Below, one piece after another: positions 23,938 to 32,560 of a stretch of 64,000 nucleotides of DNA. The notes beneath the pieces are model-generated. The model did not search any database. It saw only the letters and a list, made by a program, of their open reading frames with translations, and was not told the origin of the DNA. A program made the position numbers and the translations under genes. Each line of letters opens with the position of its first letter. The stretch's first letter is position 1. The DNA comes from Bacillota bacterium (GTDB lineage Bacteria; Bacillota; Clostridia; Lachnospirales; Lachnospiraceae). Where the stretch lies: the NCBI GenBank assembly GCA_023450835.1, contig JAEXGM010000269.1, forward strand, positions 1-64,000, read 5' to 3'.

Positions 23938-26040
23938 ATGCCAAGTATAACAATATTGGATGATGCTACGATAAATCAGATAGCAGCAGGAGAGGTTATA
24001 GAACGCCCCTCTGCCGTTGTAAAAGAACTGACGGAGAATTCCATTGATGCCGGGGCTACGGTTATAACTGTGGAAATAAAGGAAGGCGGAATCAGCTTTA
24101 TCCGCATTACAGACAATGGTTCGGGAATTGATGAAAGTGACATGCCTTTTGTTTTTCTGCGTCACTCTACCAGCAAAATAAGGAATGCCGACGATTTACT
24201 GCGGATTAAAAGTCTTGGTTTTCGCGGTGAAGCCCTTTCCAGTATAGCGGCAGTATCACAGATTGAGCTTGTAACAAAAAATGCGGAAAGCTTTACCGGA
24301 GTCCGCTATATGATAGAGGGCGGAGTGGAAAAGGGAATGGAACATATCGGCTGCCCTTCCGGTACGACCTTTATTGTAAAGAATCTCTTCTTTAATACCC
24401 CGGCCAGACGGAAGTTCTTAAAATCCGCCCAGACAGAAGCTGGTTACATACAGGATTTTATGGAAAGAATCGCAATATCCCATCCTGAAATCTCTTTTAA
24501 ATTTATTATAAACGGACAGATTAAGCTCCATACATCAGGAAATAATAACCAGAAGGATGTTATTTATCATATATACGGAAGGGACATTACCTCACACCTT
24601 GTCTCGGTAAAAGCAGAAAGTGAGAGTTTTTCCCTGTCCGGTTTTATTGCAAAGCCGGCTATTTCCAGAGGAAACAGAAACTATGAGAATTATTTCATCA
24701 ATGGCAGGTTTGTAAAAAACCCCATTATGTATAAAGCCATAGAAGAAGCCTTTAAACCATATATTATGCTTCACCGCTATCCGTTTACCGCCTTGATGTT
24801 AACCATTGATTCCGAATTAATTGACGTAAATGTTCATCCTGCCAAGCTGGAGGTGCGCTTTAAGAATGGGGAAGAGCTTTACAGCTTTTTATACAAAAGT
24901 CTGAAAGACACCCTGGAAGGCAGAGACTTAATTACGGAAGTATATCTGACAAAGGAAGAGGACAAACAGAAAATCAGCCAGAAGGTTCCGGAGCCTTTTG
25001 AAGTCAGGAGAGGGCAGGGAGAAGGCTTTGCGGCCTTTAAACAGCAAAACGCTTATCACGGAGAAAAAACTTTCCTGGATAAGAATGAGGCAGAAGCTGT
25101 CAAAGAAACAGAAATCGGGCGCCTTAAGTCCTATGTAGATTCTGCCCCGTCTTTTCTGAAAGAAGCCGTGGAGAGAGTAAAAGCATCAGAAATGGAAGGG
25201 GGAGAGGTTCTCTTAGAGGACACTGCCTATCCGAAATATGTTTATGAAGCTGCAAGGAATGCTGTAGATGCAGCCGTATCTTCGAATCAGGAGGATATGA
25301 CCGCTGCTAATGGCTTTGACAGAGAGGCCGGAAAAGCAGGCGCAGATGTCACATTAGAAGCTGCTGAGGGTACAGGAGAAAAACTTAAGAAAAACGATAT
25401 GGCAGAGGATAAGTCAGAATCCGAAATCTATGAACAGCTGGCGTTTCTCTCCAGAGAAGCCGTAATTGAACATAAAATCATCGGACAGTTATTTAATACC
25501 TATTGGATTATTGAATATGGTGATAAGATGTTTCTAATTGACCAGCATGCGGCCCATGAAAAAGTTCTCTATGAGCGTATTATAAAGCGTTTTAAAGAAA
25601 AGGAACATTTCTCCCAGCAGCTGATGCCGCCTATTATACTTTCCTTAAATATCAGGGAAAGGGAGGCGTTGATAAAAAATCTGGATTTCCTGACAGAAGC
25701 AGGTTTTGAATTCGAAGAGTTTGGCGGCAAGGAATACGCGGTCCGTGCGGTTCCGGGAGACCTGTATAATCTGGTTCATTACAATGTCTTAATTGAGATT
25801 ATTGACGGTCTTACGGAGGAGGGCTATAATAATACCCCTGAAATTATTCTGGATAAGATTGCTTCCATGTCCTGTAAAGCCGCAGTAAAGGGCAGCCATA
25901 AGCTGTCCGTAGAGGAAGCCCGCGCTTTAATCGAGCAGTTGCTGACTCTTGAAAACCCGTATAACTGCCCTCATGGAAGACCGGTCATTATCTCTATGAG
26001 CAAATACGAAATAGAGAGGAAATTTAAGCGCATTGTATGA
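23938..26040 (+). CDS. mutL: DNA mismatch repair endonuclease MutL
   Basis: A 700-residue MutL. The GHKL ATPase motifs are clear: INQIAAGEVIERP, VKELTENSIDAGA, DNGSGI and RHSTSKI, SLGFRGEALSS. A long variable acidic linker (about 340-500) joins to the C-terminal dimerisation/endonuclease domain. This has DQHAAHEKVLYE, the DQHA(x)2E(x)4E metal-binding motif, plus a CKAAVKG segment and CPHGRP, so this is a nicking MutL as in organisms lacking MutH. Its stop overlaps the miaA start by 4 bases. Confidence 0.97.
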   Translation: MPSITILDDATINQIAAGEVIERPSAVVKELTENSIDAGATVITVEIKEGGISFIRITDNGSGIDESDMPFVFLRHSTSKIRNADDLLRIKSLGFRGEALSSIAAVSQIELVTKNAESFTGVRYMIEGGVEKGMEHIGCPSGTTFIVKNLFFNTPARRKFLKSAQTEAGYIQDFMERIAISHPEISFKFIINGQIKLHTSGNNNQKDVIYHIYGRDITSHLVSVKAESESFSLSGFIAKPAISRGNRNYENYFINGRFVKNPIMYKAIEEAFKPYIMLHRYPFTALMLTIDSELIDVNVHPAKLEVRFKNGEELYSFLYKSLKDTLEGRDLITEVYLTKEEDKQKISQKVPEPFEVRRGQGEGFAAFKQQNAYHGEKTFLDKNEAEAVKETEIGRLKSYVDSAPSFLKEAVERVKASEMEGGEVLLEDTAYPKYVYEAARNAVDAAVSSNQEDMTAANGFDREAGKAGADVTLEAAEGTGEKLKKNDMAEDKSESEIYEQLAFLSREAVIEHKIIGQLFNTYWIIEYGDKMFLIDQHAAHEKVLYERIIKRFKEKEHFSQQLMPPIILSLNIREREALIKNLDFLTEAGFEFEEFGGKEYAVRAVPGDLYNLVHYNVLIEIIDGLTEEGYNNTPEIILDKIASMSCKAAVKGSHKLSVEEARALIEQLLTLENPYNCPHGRPVIISMSKYEIERKFKRIV

Positions 26041-26993
26041 AAAATGAAAACCTGAAAAAACCTTTAATAATATTGACCGGACCAACTGCCGTGGGAAAAA
26101 CGGCACTTTCGGTAAAGCTTGCCAGGGCAATCGGCGGTGAAATAATCAGTGCGGATTCCATGCAGGTGTACCGCCATATGGATATTGGAACTGCTAAAAT
26201 CAAACAGGAAGAAATGCAGGGAGTAAAGCATTACCTCATAGATGAACTGGAGCCGGAGGAGGATTTTAACGTAGTCCGATTTCAGGAGTATACTCATAAG
26301 TATATGGATGAAATTTATGCAAAAGGCAAGATTCCTATTCTGGTAGGAGGAACCGGTTTCTATATACAGGCGGTACTTTACGGGATTGATTTTAAAGAAG
26401 CTGAAGATAATTCTGCATTTCGGGACAAGCTACTTGCTCTTGCCGCGGAAAAAGGAGCGGAATATCTCCATGACAGGCTAAAAGAAGTTGACCCTAAAGC
26501 AGCGGAATCAATACACCCTAATAATGTAAAACGGGTTATCCGTGCTTTGGAATATCATAATCAGACAGGAGAGCAGATTTCTGCCCATAACGAGGAACAA
26601 AGGCAGAAAGAGTCCCCTTATAATTTTTGCTATTTTGTATTAAATACGGACAGAAAGCTTCTTTATGAGCGGATTAACCAGAGGGTGGATGCCATGATGG
26701 AAGAAGGTCTGACAGAAGAAGTAAAGAAACTTTTAGAGAGAGGCTTAAGAGCTGATATGGTATCCATGCAGGGCCTGGGCTATAAAGAAATCATCGGCTG
26801 CCTTAAGGGAGAATATTCCCTGGAACAGGCGGTATATGACATTAAGCAAGAAACCAGACATTTTGCCAAGCGGCAGATAACCTGGTTTAAGAGAGAAAAG
26901 GAAGTAACCTGGATTTTAAAAGAAAATTATAAATCTGACGATGAAATCCTGGAGGCCCTGCTTGGCTCAATGAAAGAAAAGGGCATTGTATAA
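26037..26993 (+). CDS. miaA: tRNA dimethylallyltransferase
   Basis: A 318-residue MiaA, which adds an isopentenyl group to A37 of tRNAs reading UNN codons. It has the P-loop GPTAVGKT (about 15-22), the DSMQVYRHMDIGTAK block (about 41-55) and the VGGTGFYIQAV segment near 104. The MQGLGYKEI block near 243 is also characteristic. Its ATG overlaps the mutL stop (ATGA), a conserved mutL-miaA arrangement in Firmicutes. No separate ribosome site is needed. Confidence 0.97.
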   Translation: MKNENLKKPLIILTGPTAVGKTALSVKLARAIGGEIISADSMQVYRHMDIGTAKIKQEEMQGVKHYLIDELEPEEDFNVVRFQEYTHKYMDEIYAKGKIPILVGGTGFYIQAVLYGIDFKEAEDNSAFRDKLLALAAEKGAEYLHDRLKEVDPKAAESIHPNNVKRVIRALEYHNQTGEQISAHNEEQRQKESPYNFCYFVLNTDRKLLYERINQRVDAMMEEGLTEEVKKLLERGLRADMVSMQGLGYKEIIGCLKGEYSLEQAVYDIKQETRHFAKRQITWFKREKEVTWILKENYKSDDEILEALLGSMKEKGIV

Positions 26994-27030
26994 GTATGGT
27001 GTATTATATTAGAAAGGTAATGGCAGATCA

Positions 27031-28338
27031 ATGAAACAGCAGTTGGAACAAATGTATAAGACTCTATCCATTCATCCGGATATATTGGAACTGGGAAGGG
27101 AAATAGAGAGTAGATTAAAAGAACGTTTTGAAGAAATTGATAAAATAGCAGAATATAACCAGCTTAAGGTCATAAAAGCATTTCAGGATAACCGTGTCAG
27201 CGATATTCATTTTGCTGCAACCACCGGTTATGGCTATAACGACCTTGGCAGGGATACCATAGAACAGGTCTATGCATCCGTATTTCATGCGGAAGCAGCT
27301 CTTGTAAGACCTCAGCTCATCAGCGGAACACATGCCCTTAGCACAGCTTTATCAGGAAATTTAAGACCTGGTGACGAGATACTTTCACCGGTCGGAAAGC
27401 CTTATGATACGTTAGAAGGTGTAATCGGAATCGGAGAAAATGGGGAGAAAAAAGAACGGCTTACAGGTTCCCTTCGTGAATACGGAATTACCTATGCACA
27501 GGTGGACTTACTGGAAAACGGAGATTATGATTTTGAAGGCATAAGAAATGCTATTAATGAGAAGACAAAGCTGGTAACCATCCAGCGTTCCAAAGGCTAT
27601 GCCACAAGACCGACGCTGTCAGTGGGCAGAATCGGCGAATTAATTGCCTTCGTGAAATCCATTAAACCCGATGTAATCTGCATGGTAGATAACTGTTACG
27701 GTGAATTTGTAGAAACCATTGAACCCACAGACGTAGGAGCCGACCTGATAGTGGGCTCCCTGATTAAGAACCCCGGCGGCGGGCTTGCACCGATCGGAGG
27801 CTATATAGCCGGCAAAGAAGAGTATGTTGACAATGCAGCCTTCAGACTAACCGCTCCCGGTCTTGGAAAAGAAGTAGGGGCGACCTTAGGAGTAAACAGC
27901 CAGCTCTTCCAGGGGTTATTCCTCTCCCCCCAGGTAGTCTCAGGGGCCCTAAAAGGAGCAATCTTCGCCGCCAATATCTATGAAAAACTTGGATTTACCG
28001 TAGTACCAAACGGAACAGAATCAAGACATGATATTATACAGGCAGTAACCCTTGGAACCAAGGAAGGAGTAATTGCCTTCTGCCGCGGCATCCAGGCTGC
28101 CGCACCGGTGGATAGTTACGTAATCCCGGAACCCTGGGCAATGCCGGGCTATAGCTGTGATGTAATCATGGCAGCAGGAGCCTTCATCCAGGGAGCAAGC
28201 ATAGAACTCAGCGCAGACGCCCCCATAAAACCTCCCTACAACGTATACTTCCAAGGCGGCCTGACCTGGTATCACGCCAAGTTCGGTATATTAATGTCCG
28301 CTCAGAAGCTTTACGAGGAAGGTCTGATTTCACTGTAA
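27031..28338 (+). CDS. YnbB-type PLP-dependent enzyme (methionine gamma-lyase family protein)
   Basis: A 435-residue fold-type I PLP protein of the YnbB/'aluminium resistance' family, usually annotated methionine gamma-lyase family. It shows ATTGYGYNDLGRD, the SGTHALSTALSGNLRPGDE cofactor-binding region (about 97-115), DNCYGEF (about 221) and the PLP lysine in GSLIKNPGGG (about 248). The family cleaves or exchanges sulfur amino acid derivatives by homology, but the true reaction is not established. It follows miaA by 37 bases with AAAGG, as in many Clostridia. The last third (27880-28260) uses noticeably more C-ending codons than its neighbours. Confidence 0.85.
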   Translation: MKQQLEQMYKTLSIHPDILELGREIESRLKERFEEIDKIAEYNQLKVIKAFQDNRVSDIHFAATTGYGYNDLGRDTIEQVYASVFHAEAALVRPQLISGTHALSTALSGNLRPGDEILSPVGKPYDTLEGVIGIGENGEKKERLTGSLREYGITYAQVDLLENGDYDFEGIRNAINEKTKLVTIQRSKGYATRPTLSVGRIGELIAFVKSIKPDVICMVDNCYGEFVETIEPTDVGADLIVGSLIKNPGGGLAPIGGYIAGKEEYVDNAAFRLTAPGLGKEVGATLGVNSQLFQGLFLSPQVVSGALKGAIFAANIYEKLGFTVVPNGTESRHDIIQAVTLGTKEGVIAFCRGIQAAAPVDSYVIPEPWAMPGYSCDVIMAAGAFIQGASIELSADAPIKPPYNVYFQGGLTWYHAKFGILMSAQKLYEEGLISL

Positions 28339-28410
28339 ATTTAACCGCCATATGAATTGTTGCTTGGATTTATATTGCATTCAGATTAAATTCATCAAAC
28401 CAGTACCTTT

Positions 28411-28440
28411 TTGTCTGGACTTCAATTGTCTGGATTTCAA
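28411..28440. repeat. 15-bp tandem repeat, two copies
   Basis: TTGTCTGGACTTCAA at 28411-28425 is followed directly by TTGTCTGGATTTCAA at 28426-28440, differing by one base. Confidence 0.8.
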
Positions 28441-28522
28441 ATAGTAAGCATCCTTAATTTTGCTAATGTTATATCACAGAGTACGGTGCAGGAATATGAG
28501 CATATTCATTCATATATCCCCC

Positions 28523-28559
28523 TTCAGGAATATCAAATTTTCAATTTGATATTCCTGAA
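28523..28559. repeat. Perfect 17-bp hairpin
   Basis: TTCAGGAATATCAAATT (28523-28539) is perfectly complementary to 28543-28559, with a 3-base loop. A T-run occurs 20 bases later, so it may be a bidirectional terminator or a transposable-element end. Confidence 0.75.
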
Positions 28560-28663
28560 TACGTAGTTGAAAAAACTGCTTTTTTTGAATTCTAATATCT
28601 GGCAGTGAATAGAAAACAAACCTTATACAAGGCAATGCAAGATAATTGTAGCGAGAAACAGAT

Positions 28664-28886
28664 GACCGGGGGTTGGTTTTGGAGTTTTGTCTCGAGAGGT
28701 CTCTAATGATACTTAAGCGGCAGAAAAGGTAACTAGGAAAAACAGTGCCATGTCTGAGCTCTGAAAATTTACGTATCCATATTGTTACAGCGAGTTTGGC
28801 ACTGTTTTGACTGCCAGTTGCCTTTCCTGCCGCTTTAGTAGAATAGAGAACCTCGAGCAACAAAACGGAAAAACCAACCCCCGGTC
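28664..28886. repeat. Large imperfect inverted repeat (MITE/REP-like)
   Basis: Arms 28664-28750 and 28797-28886 are inverse copies over about 87-90 bases. Matching blocks include GACCGGGGGTTGGTTTT, AGTTTTGT/GTTTTGTTG, CGAG-GGT, GCGGCAG-AAAGG and AACAGTGCCA. Loop 28751-28796. The outer ends are the best conserved. No transposase is inside, so it is a candidate non-autonomous mobile element or a very long structured RNA. Confidence 0.7.
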
Positions 28887-29028
28887 ATCGTCCGTCCCCA
28901 CAACCCCCTTCTTTTCCCACATCATGTACTTTCGGCAAGCTGCCACCTGTTTTTATTCTATTGGTGTATACAAAACCAGGAATATATGTTAGAATATAGG
29001 GGAAATTTTTAGTGGGGGTACAAGTCCA

Positions 29029-29304
29029 ATGTCCAGAATAAATGCGAAAAACACAGGTGTCCTATTAATTGTTCTGCTTGCCGGAGTGGTCCTTGGAGGA
29101 TTCTTAGGATATCTTGCAAAAGATGTTCCCTATCTGACATGGCTGAATTACGGACAGCGTTTTGGCATCGGCAGCACTGGTGAAAATGGAGTTGTACAAC
29201 TGAATTTGGGTGTTATGGTAATAAGCTTCGGCTTATCCATTAAAATAACCATTGGCGGTATTATTGGTATTATTTTGGCAATAATAATATACCGAAAGCT
29301 TTAA
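29029..29304 (+). CDS. DUF4321-type small membrane protein
   Basis: A 91-residue protein with a hydrophobic helix at about residues 10-28 (TGVLLIVLLAGVVLGGFLGYLA) and a second at about 62-88, with an extracytoplasmic or cytoplasmic loop containing WLNYGQRFGIG. It matches my memory of the DUF4321 family, short two-helix proteins found upstream of radC-mreB in Clostridia. Function unknown. The ribosome site is a weak GGGGG. It is first in the radC-mre-min operon. Confidence 0.75.
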   Translation: MSRINAKNTGVLLIVLLAGVVLGGFLGYLAKDVPYLTWLNYGQRFGIGSTGENGVVQLNLGVMVISFGLSIKITIGGIIGIILAIIIYRKL

Positions 29305-29342
29305 TATCCTGCTTTTCCCGGAGAGAGAAGTCAGGAGGACAA

Positions 29343-30041
29343 ATGAATGAAAAGTACTACACTTTAAAGGAAATGCCTTTATCAGAAAGGCCTTATGAAA
29401 AATGCGAAAAATCAGGCCCGGGGGTACTCTCTGATGCCGAACTACTTGCTGTAATCATGCGAACTGGGACGGCGGGAGAACGGGCGGTAGATGTTGCAAC
29501 CCGGGTGCTTTCCTTTTCTAAGGCATATCCGGGACTTATCGGATTAAACCATATGAACTTAAGAGATTTACAAACTATTAAGGGAATTGGCAGAGTAAAA
29601 GCAGTACAGCTTTTATGTGTCACAGAGCTGACAAAACGGATGGCTAAGGCCACCAAAGACGGGATGAAAGCATTTACGACTCCCGATACAGTTGCAGATT
29701 ACTATATGCAGGAAATGAGACATCTGCAAAGGGAAATGGTCTATCTGGTCATGATGGATGCCAAGAGTAGAATACTAAAAGATATGATTATTTCAACCGG
29801 TACGGTAAGCAGTTCCCTGCTTTCACCCCGGGAGATTTTCTTAAATGCTCTTAAGTATGAAGCCGTTAACATCATACTTCTTCATAATCATCCCAGCGGA
29901 GATCCGAATCCCAGCAGAGAAGATATCAAAACAACACAGAGAATGAAAGAAGCTGGAAATTTAGTAGGAATCCGGCTTATGGATCATATTATTATTGGTG
30001 ATAATAAGTATATAAGCCTTGCAGAGCAGGGATACATTTAG
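29343..30041 (+). CDS. radC: RadC / UPF0758 JAB-domain protein
   Basis: A 232-residue RadC-type protein with a helix-hairpin-helix region in the N-terminal half (TIKGIGRVKAVQLL) and a C-terminal JAB/MPN metal-binding domain with LLHNHPSGDPNPSRED. The HNHPSG...D motif binds zinc in the family. The old DNA repair name rests on a mis-mapped mutation, so the role is unclear. GGAGGACAA ribosome site. The gene precedes mreB in many Firmicutes. Confidence 0.93.
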   Translation: MNEKYYTLKEMPLSERPYEKCEKSGPGVLSDAELLAVIMRTGTAGERAVDVATRVLSFSKAYPGLIGLNHMNLRDLQTIKGIGRVKAVQLLCVTELTKRMAKATKDGMKAFTTPDTVADYYMQEMRHLQREMVYLVMMDAKSRILKDMIISTGTVSSSLLSPREIFLNALKYEAVNIILLHNHPSGDPNPSREDIKTTQRMKEAGNLVGIRLMDHIIIGDNKYISLAEQGYI

Positions 30042-30050
30042 AAAGGGAAA

Positions 30051-30072
30051 CATTGCGAAAGCTCTTGCAATG
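30051..30072 (+). promoter_or_regulatory. Hairpin just upstream of the mreB start
   Basis: CATTGC (30051-30056) pairs with GCAATG (30067-30072) across a 10-base loop, 10 bases before the mreB ATG. The usual strong ribosome site is weak here, so the hairpin could affect mreB translation. Confidence 0.45.
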
Positions 30073-30082
30073 AGATAAAAAA

Positions 30083-31105
30083 ATGGCAGGAAAGACTTAC
30101 GGAATAGATTTGGGAACCAGTACCATTAAAATATATCATAAGAATGAAGGCGTTGTGGTAGACGAAAAGAATATCATAGCAGTAGAAGGGAAAAAAAGAG
30201 TAATAGCCGCCGGCAATGAAGCTTTTGAAATGCATGGAAAAGCACCTGCAAATATTTCGGTCACTTATCCGGTGAAGAACGGTGTTATTGCAGATATCAA
30301 TAATATGCTGGAACTGGTCAACTATATGTTTAACAGGTTGTATAAAAGAGGAGGTATGAAAGCTTCCGCAATCTTAATAGCGACCCCTACTGATATTACA
30401 GAGGTAGAACGAAGAGCTTTTTATGACTTGATAGCAAGTTCCAAAGCAAGGGCTAAAAATATCAGGATAGTAGAAAAACCTATTGCGGATGCAGTTGGTA
30501 TCGGTCTTGATGTGAATACTGCCAAAGGTGTAATGGTAGTGGATATTGGAGCGGATACAACAGAAGTATCGATTATGTCACTGGGCGGAATTGTTATCAG
30601 TAAGCTGATTCCTATCGGAGGCAACCGCCTGGACGAATCTATTAAATCCACTATGAAAAAAAGCTACAATCTGGTAATCGGTGATAAAACGGCAGAAAAT
30701 ATCAAAAAGGAACTTGCCACAGCTTCCCCGATGGAAGAGCGCAGTATAAAAGCCTATGGACGAAATGTGGTAACAGGACTTCCGACCGAAGTGGATATCA
30801 GCTCCTCCTTTGTTTATGATGCTATCATTGAGTATATCTATGCTATTATTGATGCCATACGAATCATTCTGGAGAGGACACCGCCTGAAATTTCTTCTGA
30901 CATTATTGATTCCGGTATTTATATTACCGGAGGCTCTTCCGCCATTAAAGGACTTGACAGTCTGTTAGGGAAGGAGACGGGACTTAAGATAAATATCTGC
31001 AGTGATCCCGCCAATACCGTTGTAAACGGACTGGGTAAAATCATAGAAGACCACCATCTAAAGGACCTGGCAAGTCCCCTGAAAGAAAACACCATTAAGG
31101 TATGA
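30083..31105 (+). CDS. mreB: Rod shape-determining protein MreB
   Basis: A 340-residue actin-like ATPase that directs lateral wall synthesis under the membrane. The nucleotide phosphate motifs are IDLGTSTIKIY near the N-terminus, VVDIGADTTEVSIM near 152-165 and the adenosine motif YITGGSSAIKG near 276. Length is normal for MreB. It is followed by mreC, mreD and PBP2, the standard elongasome operon. Confidence 0.95.
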   Translation: MAGKTYGIDLGTSTIKIYHKNEGVVVDEKNIIAVEGKKRVIAAGNEAFEMHGKAPANISVTYPVKNGVIADINNMLELVNYMFNRLYKRGGMKASAILIATPTDITEVERRAFYDLIASSKARAKNIRIVEKPIADAVGIGLDVNTAKGVMVVDIGADTTEVSIMSLGGIVISKLIPIGGNRLDESIKSTMKKSYNLVIGDKTAENIKKELATASPMEERSIKAYGRNVVTGLPTEVDISSSFVYDAIIEYIYAIIDAIRIILERTPPEISSDIIDSGIYITGGSSAIKGLDSLLGKETGLKINICSDPANTVVNGLGKIIEDHHLKDLASPLKENTIKV

Positions 31106-31145
31106 GGACTGCCATATTAATTTAAGGAAAGGGAAGGAAGCCCGT

Positions 31146-31997
31146 ATGAGAAGGAGAACAGGTTTTTCGATTAATCCAAAACATCTCTTTATTGGTGGTA
31201 TTATTTTATGTCTCATTCTAATGTTTGTATCCTTTCGTTACAGTGGGGTGTTATCACCTGTAAAAGGAGCAGTAGGGAATGTTGTAATGCCTATGCAGAA
31301 GGGAATTAATTCAGTAGGCAAGCTGGTAGCTGCCCAGGGAGACAAATTCGTTAAACTAAACGCCTTGCTAAATGAAAATGATGATTTGAAAAAGCAACTG
31401 TCGGAAGTGTCTTATGAGAATAAGATACTGCTTCAGGATAAATATGAGCTGGACCGGTTTCGTGACCTGTACAAACTGGATCAGAAATATGCGGATTATC
31501 CCAAAGTCGGGGCAAGAGTAATCAGTACGGATCCTAACGGCTGGTATAATACGTTTACTATTGATAAGGGCACTGATGATGGTATTGCAGCGGATATGAA
31601 TGTAATTGCCGGAAACGGTCTGGTAGGAATTGTGGTGGATGTGCACCAGAACTATTCTATTGTGCGTTCTATTATTGATGACTCCAGTAATGTCAGCGGT
31701 ATGTTTATCAAAACCTCAGACACCTGCGTTGTAAACGGCAGCATGGAGGCCTATAGCAAGGGAGTTCTGGATGTTTCCCTTATTGCGAAGGATGCCAAGA
31801 TATCCGATGGTTATGAAGTGGTCACCTCCTCCATCAGTACAAAATATCTGCAGGGAATCTTAATCGGATATGTCTCTGATATTACAGTGGAACCTAATAA
31901 TTTAACAAAAACAGCACATCTGATTCCGGCGGTGGATTTTAGCAGACTGGATGAGGTTCTTATTATAACTGAATTAAAAGAACAGTTAAAGAAGTAG
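31146..31997 (+). CDS. mreC: Rod shape-determining protein MreC
   Basis: A 283-residue MreC. It has a short cytoplasmic N-terminus, a transmembrane helix (about residues 12-32), a coiled coil (about 65-105), and the paired beta-barrel domain with VIAGNGLVGIVVDV and a late KYLQGILIGYV strand. It links the MreB filament to PBP2 and the wall machinery. Ribosome site GGAAGG. Gene order mreB-mreC-mreD supports the call. Confidence 0.95.
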   Translation: MRRRTGFSINPKHLFIGGIILCLILMFVSFRYSGVLSPVKGAVGNVVMPMQKGINSVGKLVAAQGDKFVKLNALLNENDDLKKQLSEVSYENKILLQDKYELDRFRDLYKLDQKYADYPKVGARVISTDPNGWYNTFTIDKGTDDGIAADMNVIAGNGLVGIVVDVHQNYSIVRSIIDDSSNVSGMFIKTSDTCVVNGSMEAYSKGVLDVSLIAKDAKISDGYEVVTSSISTKYLQGILIGYVSDITVEPNNLTKTAHLIPAVDFSRLDEVLIITELKEQLKK

Positions 31998-32050
31998 TAC
32001 AGTACAGTTATGGAAACGGTACAGGAAAGGTAAGGTGAACCATACTTTCA

Positions 32051-32560
32051 GTGAAAAGATTTATTATTGTAATTGCAGAAATATTCATTTGCTTTTTATT
32101 GCAGACTACTATATTCCAATGGTTTTCCTTAGCAAGAGTCGTTCCCAATCTGCTCTTAATCCTAACAGCCACAGCGGGCTTTTCAAGAGGCAGAAAAGAA
32201 GGTCTGCTGACAGGTTTTTTATGCGGGCTGCTGATAGAATTGTGCTATAGTTCTATCATAGGGCTTTATGCCTTTATCTATATGACCATTGGATATTTAA
32301 ACGGTTATTGTCACAGGATATTTGTAAAAGAAAATATGACGATTCCGCTAATTTTGGTTGGACTTAGTGATTTGGTTTACTTTTTTCTCTATTACGTTTT
32401 CGAGTACTTACTTAGGGGCAAATTAAACATAGGGTTTTATTTTATCCATAAAGGACTCCCGGAGTTGATTTATACAGTTATCGTATCCGTATTTCTGTAT
32501 AAACTGCTAAACATAATCAACGACAAAACAGAGAAAAAGGAAGAAGAGGAGGGGTTCTAG
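32051..32560 (+). CDS. mreD: Rod shape-determining protein MreD
   Basis: A 169-residue polytopic membrane protein with about five helices, starting at GTG 32051. The N-terminal pattern and the LARVVPNLLLILTATAGFSRGRKEGLLTGFLCGLL region are typical of MreD. The AGGTGA site is about 13 bases upstream, longer than usual. An overlapping frame from 32035 in the same strand is a shadow. It sits between mreC and the PBP2 gene. Confidence 0.9.
   Translation: MKRFIIVIAEIFICFLLQTTIFQWFSLARVVPNLLLILTATAGFSRGRKEGLLTGFLCGLLIELCYSSIIGLYAFIYMTIGYLNGYCHRIFVKENMTIPLILVGLSDLVYFFLYYVFEYLLRGKLNIGFYFIHKGLPELIYTVIVSVFLYKLLNIINDKTEKKEEEEGF

Larger units (their letters stand above)
28339..29028. other. Non-coding region of about 690 bases rich in inverted repeats
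   Basis: No credible gene is present between the YnbB-type gene and the DUF4321 gene. It contains a 15-bp tandem repeat, a 17-bp perfect hairpin and a large imperfect inverted repeat, listed separately. An apparent 61-codon reading frame at 28807-28992 lies partly in the right arm of the inverted repeat and has no ribosome site. Confidence 0.75.

Noticed and set aside
28807..28992. Reading frame of 61 codons in the large inverted repeat
   Set aside because: It lies in the right arm of a long palindrome, has no ribosome site, and its cysteine- and serine-rich product has no protein-like pattern.
32035..32250. Small gene overlapping mreD on the same strand
   Set aside because: It is a shifted frame of mreD with no family pattern, while mreD fits the conserved mreBCD order.
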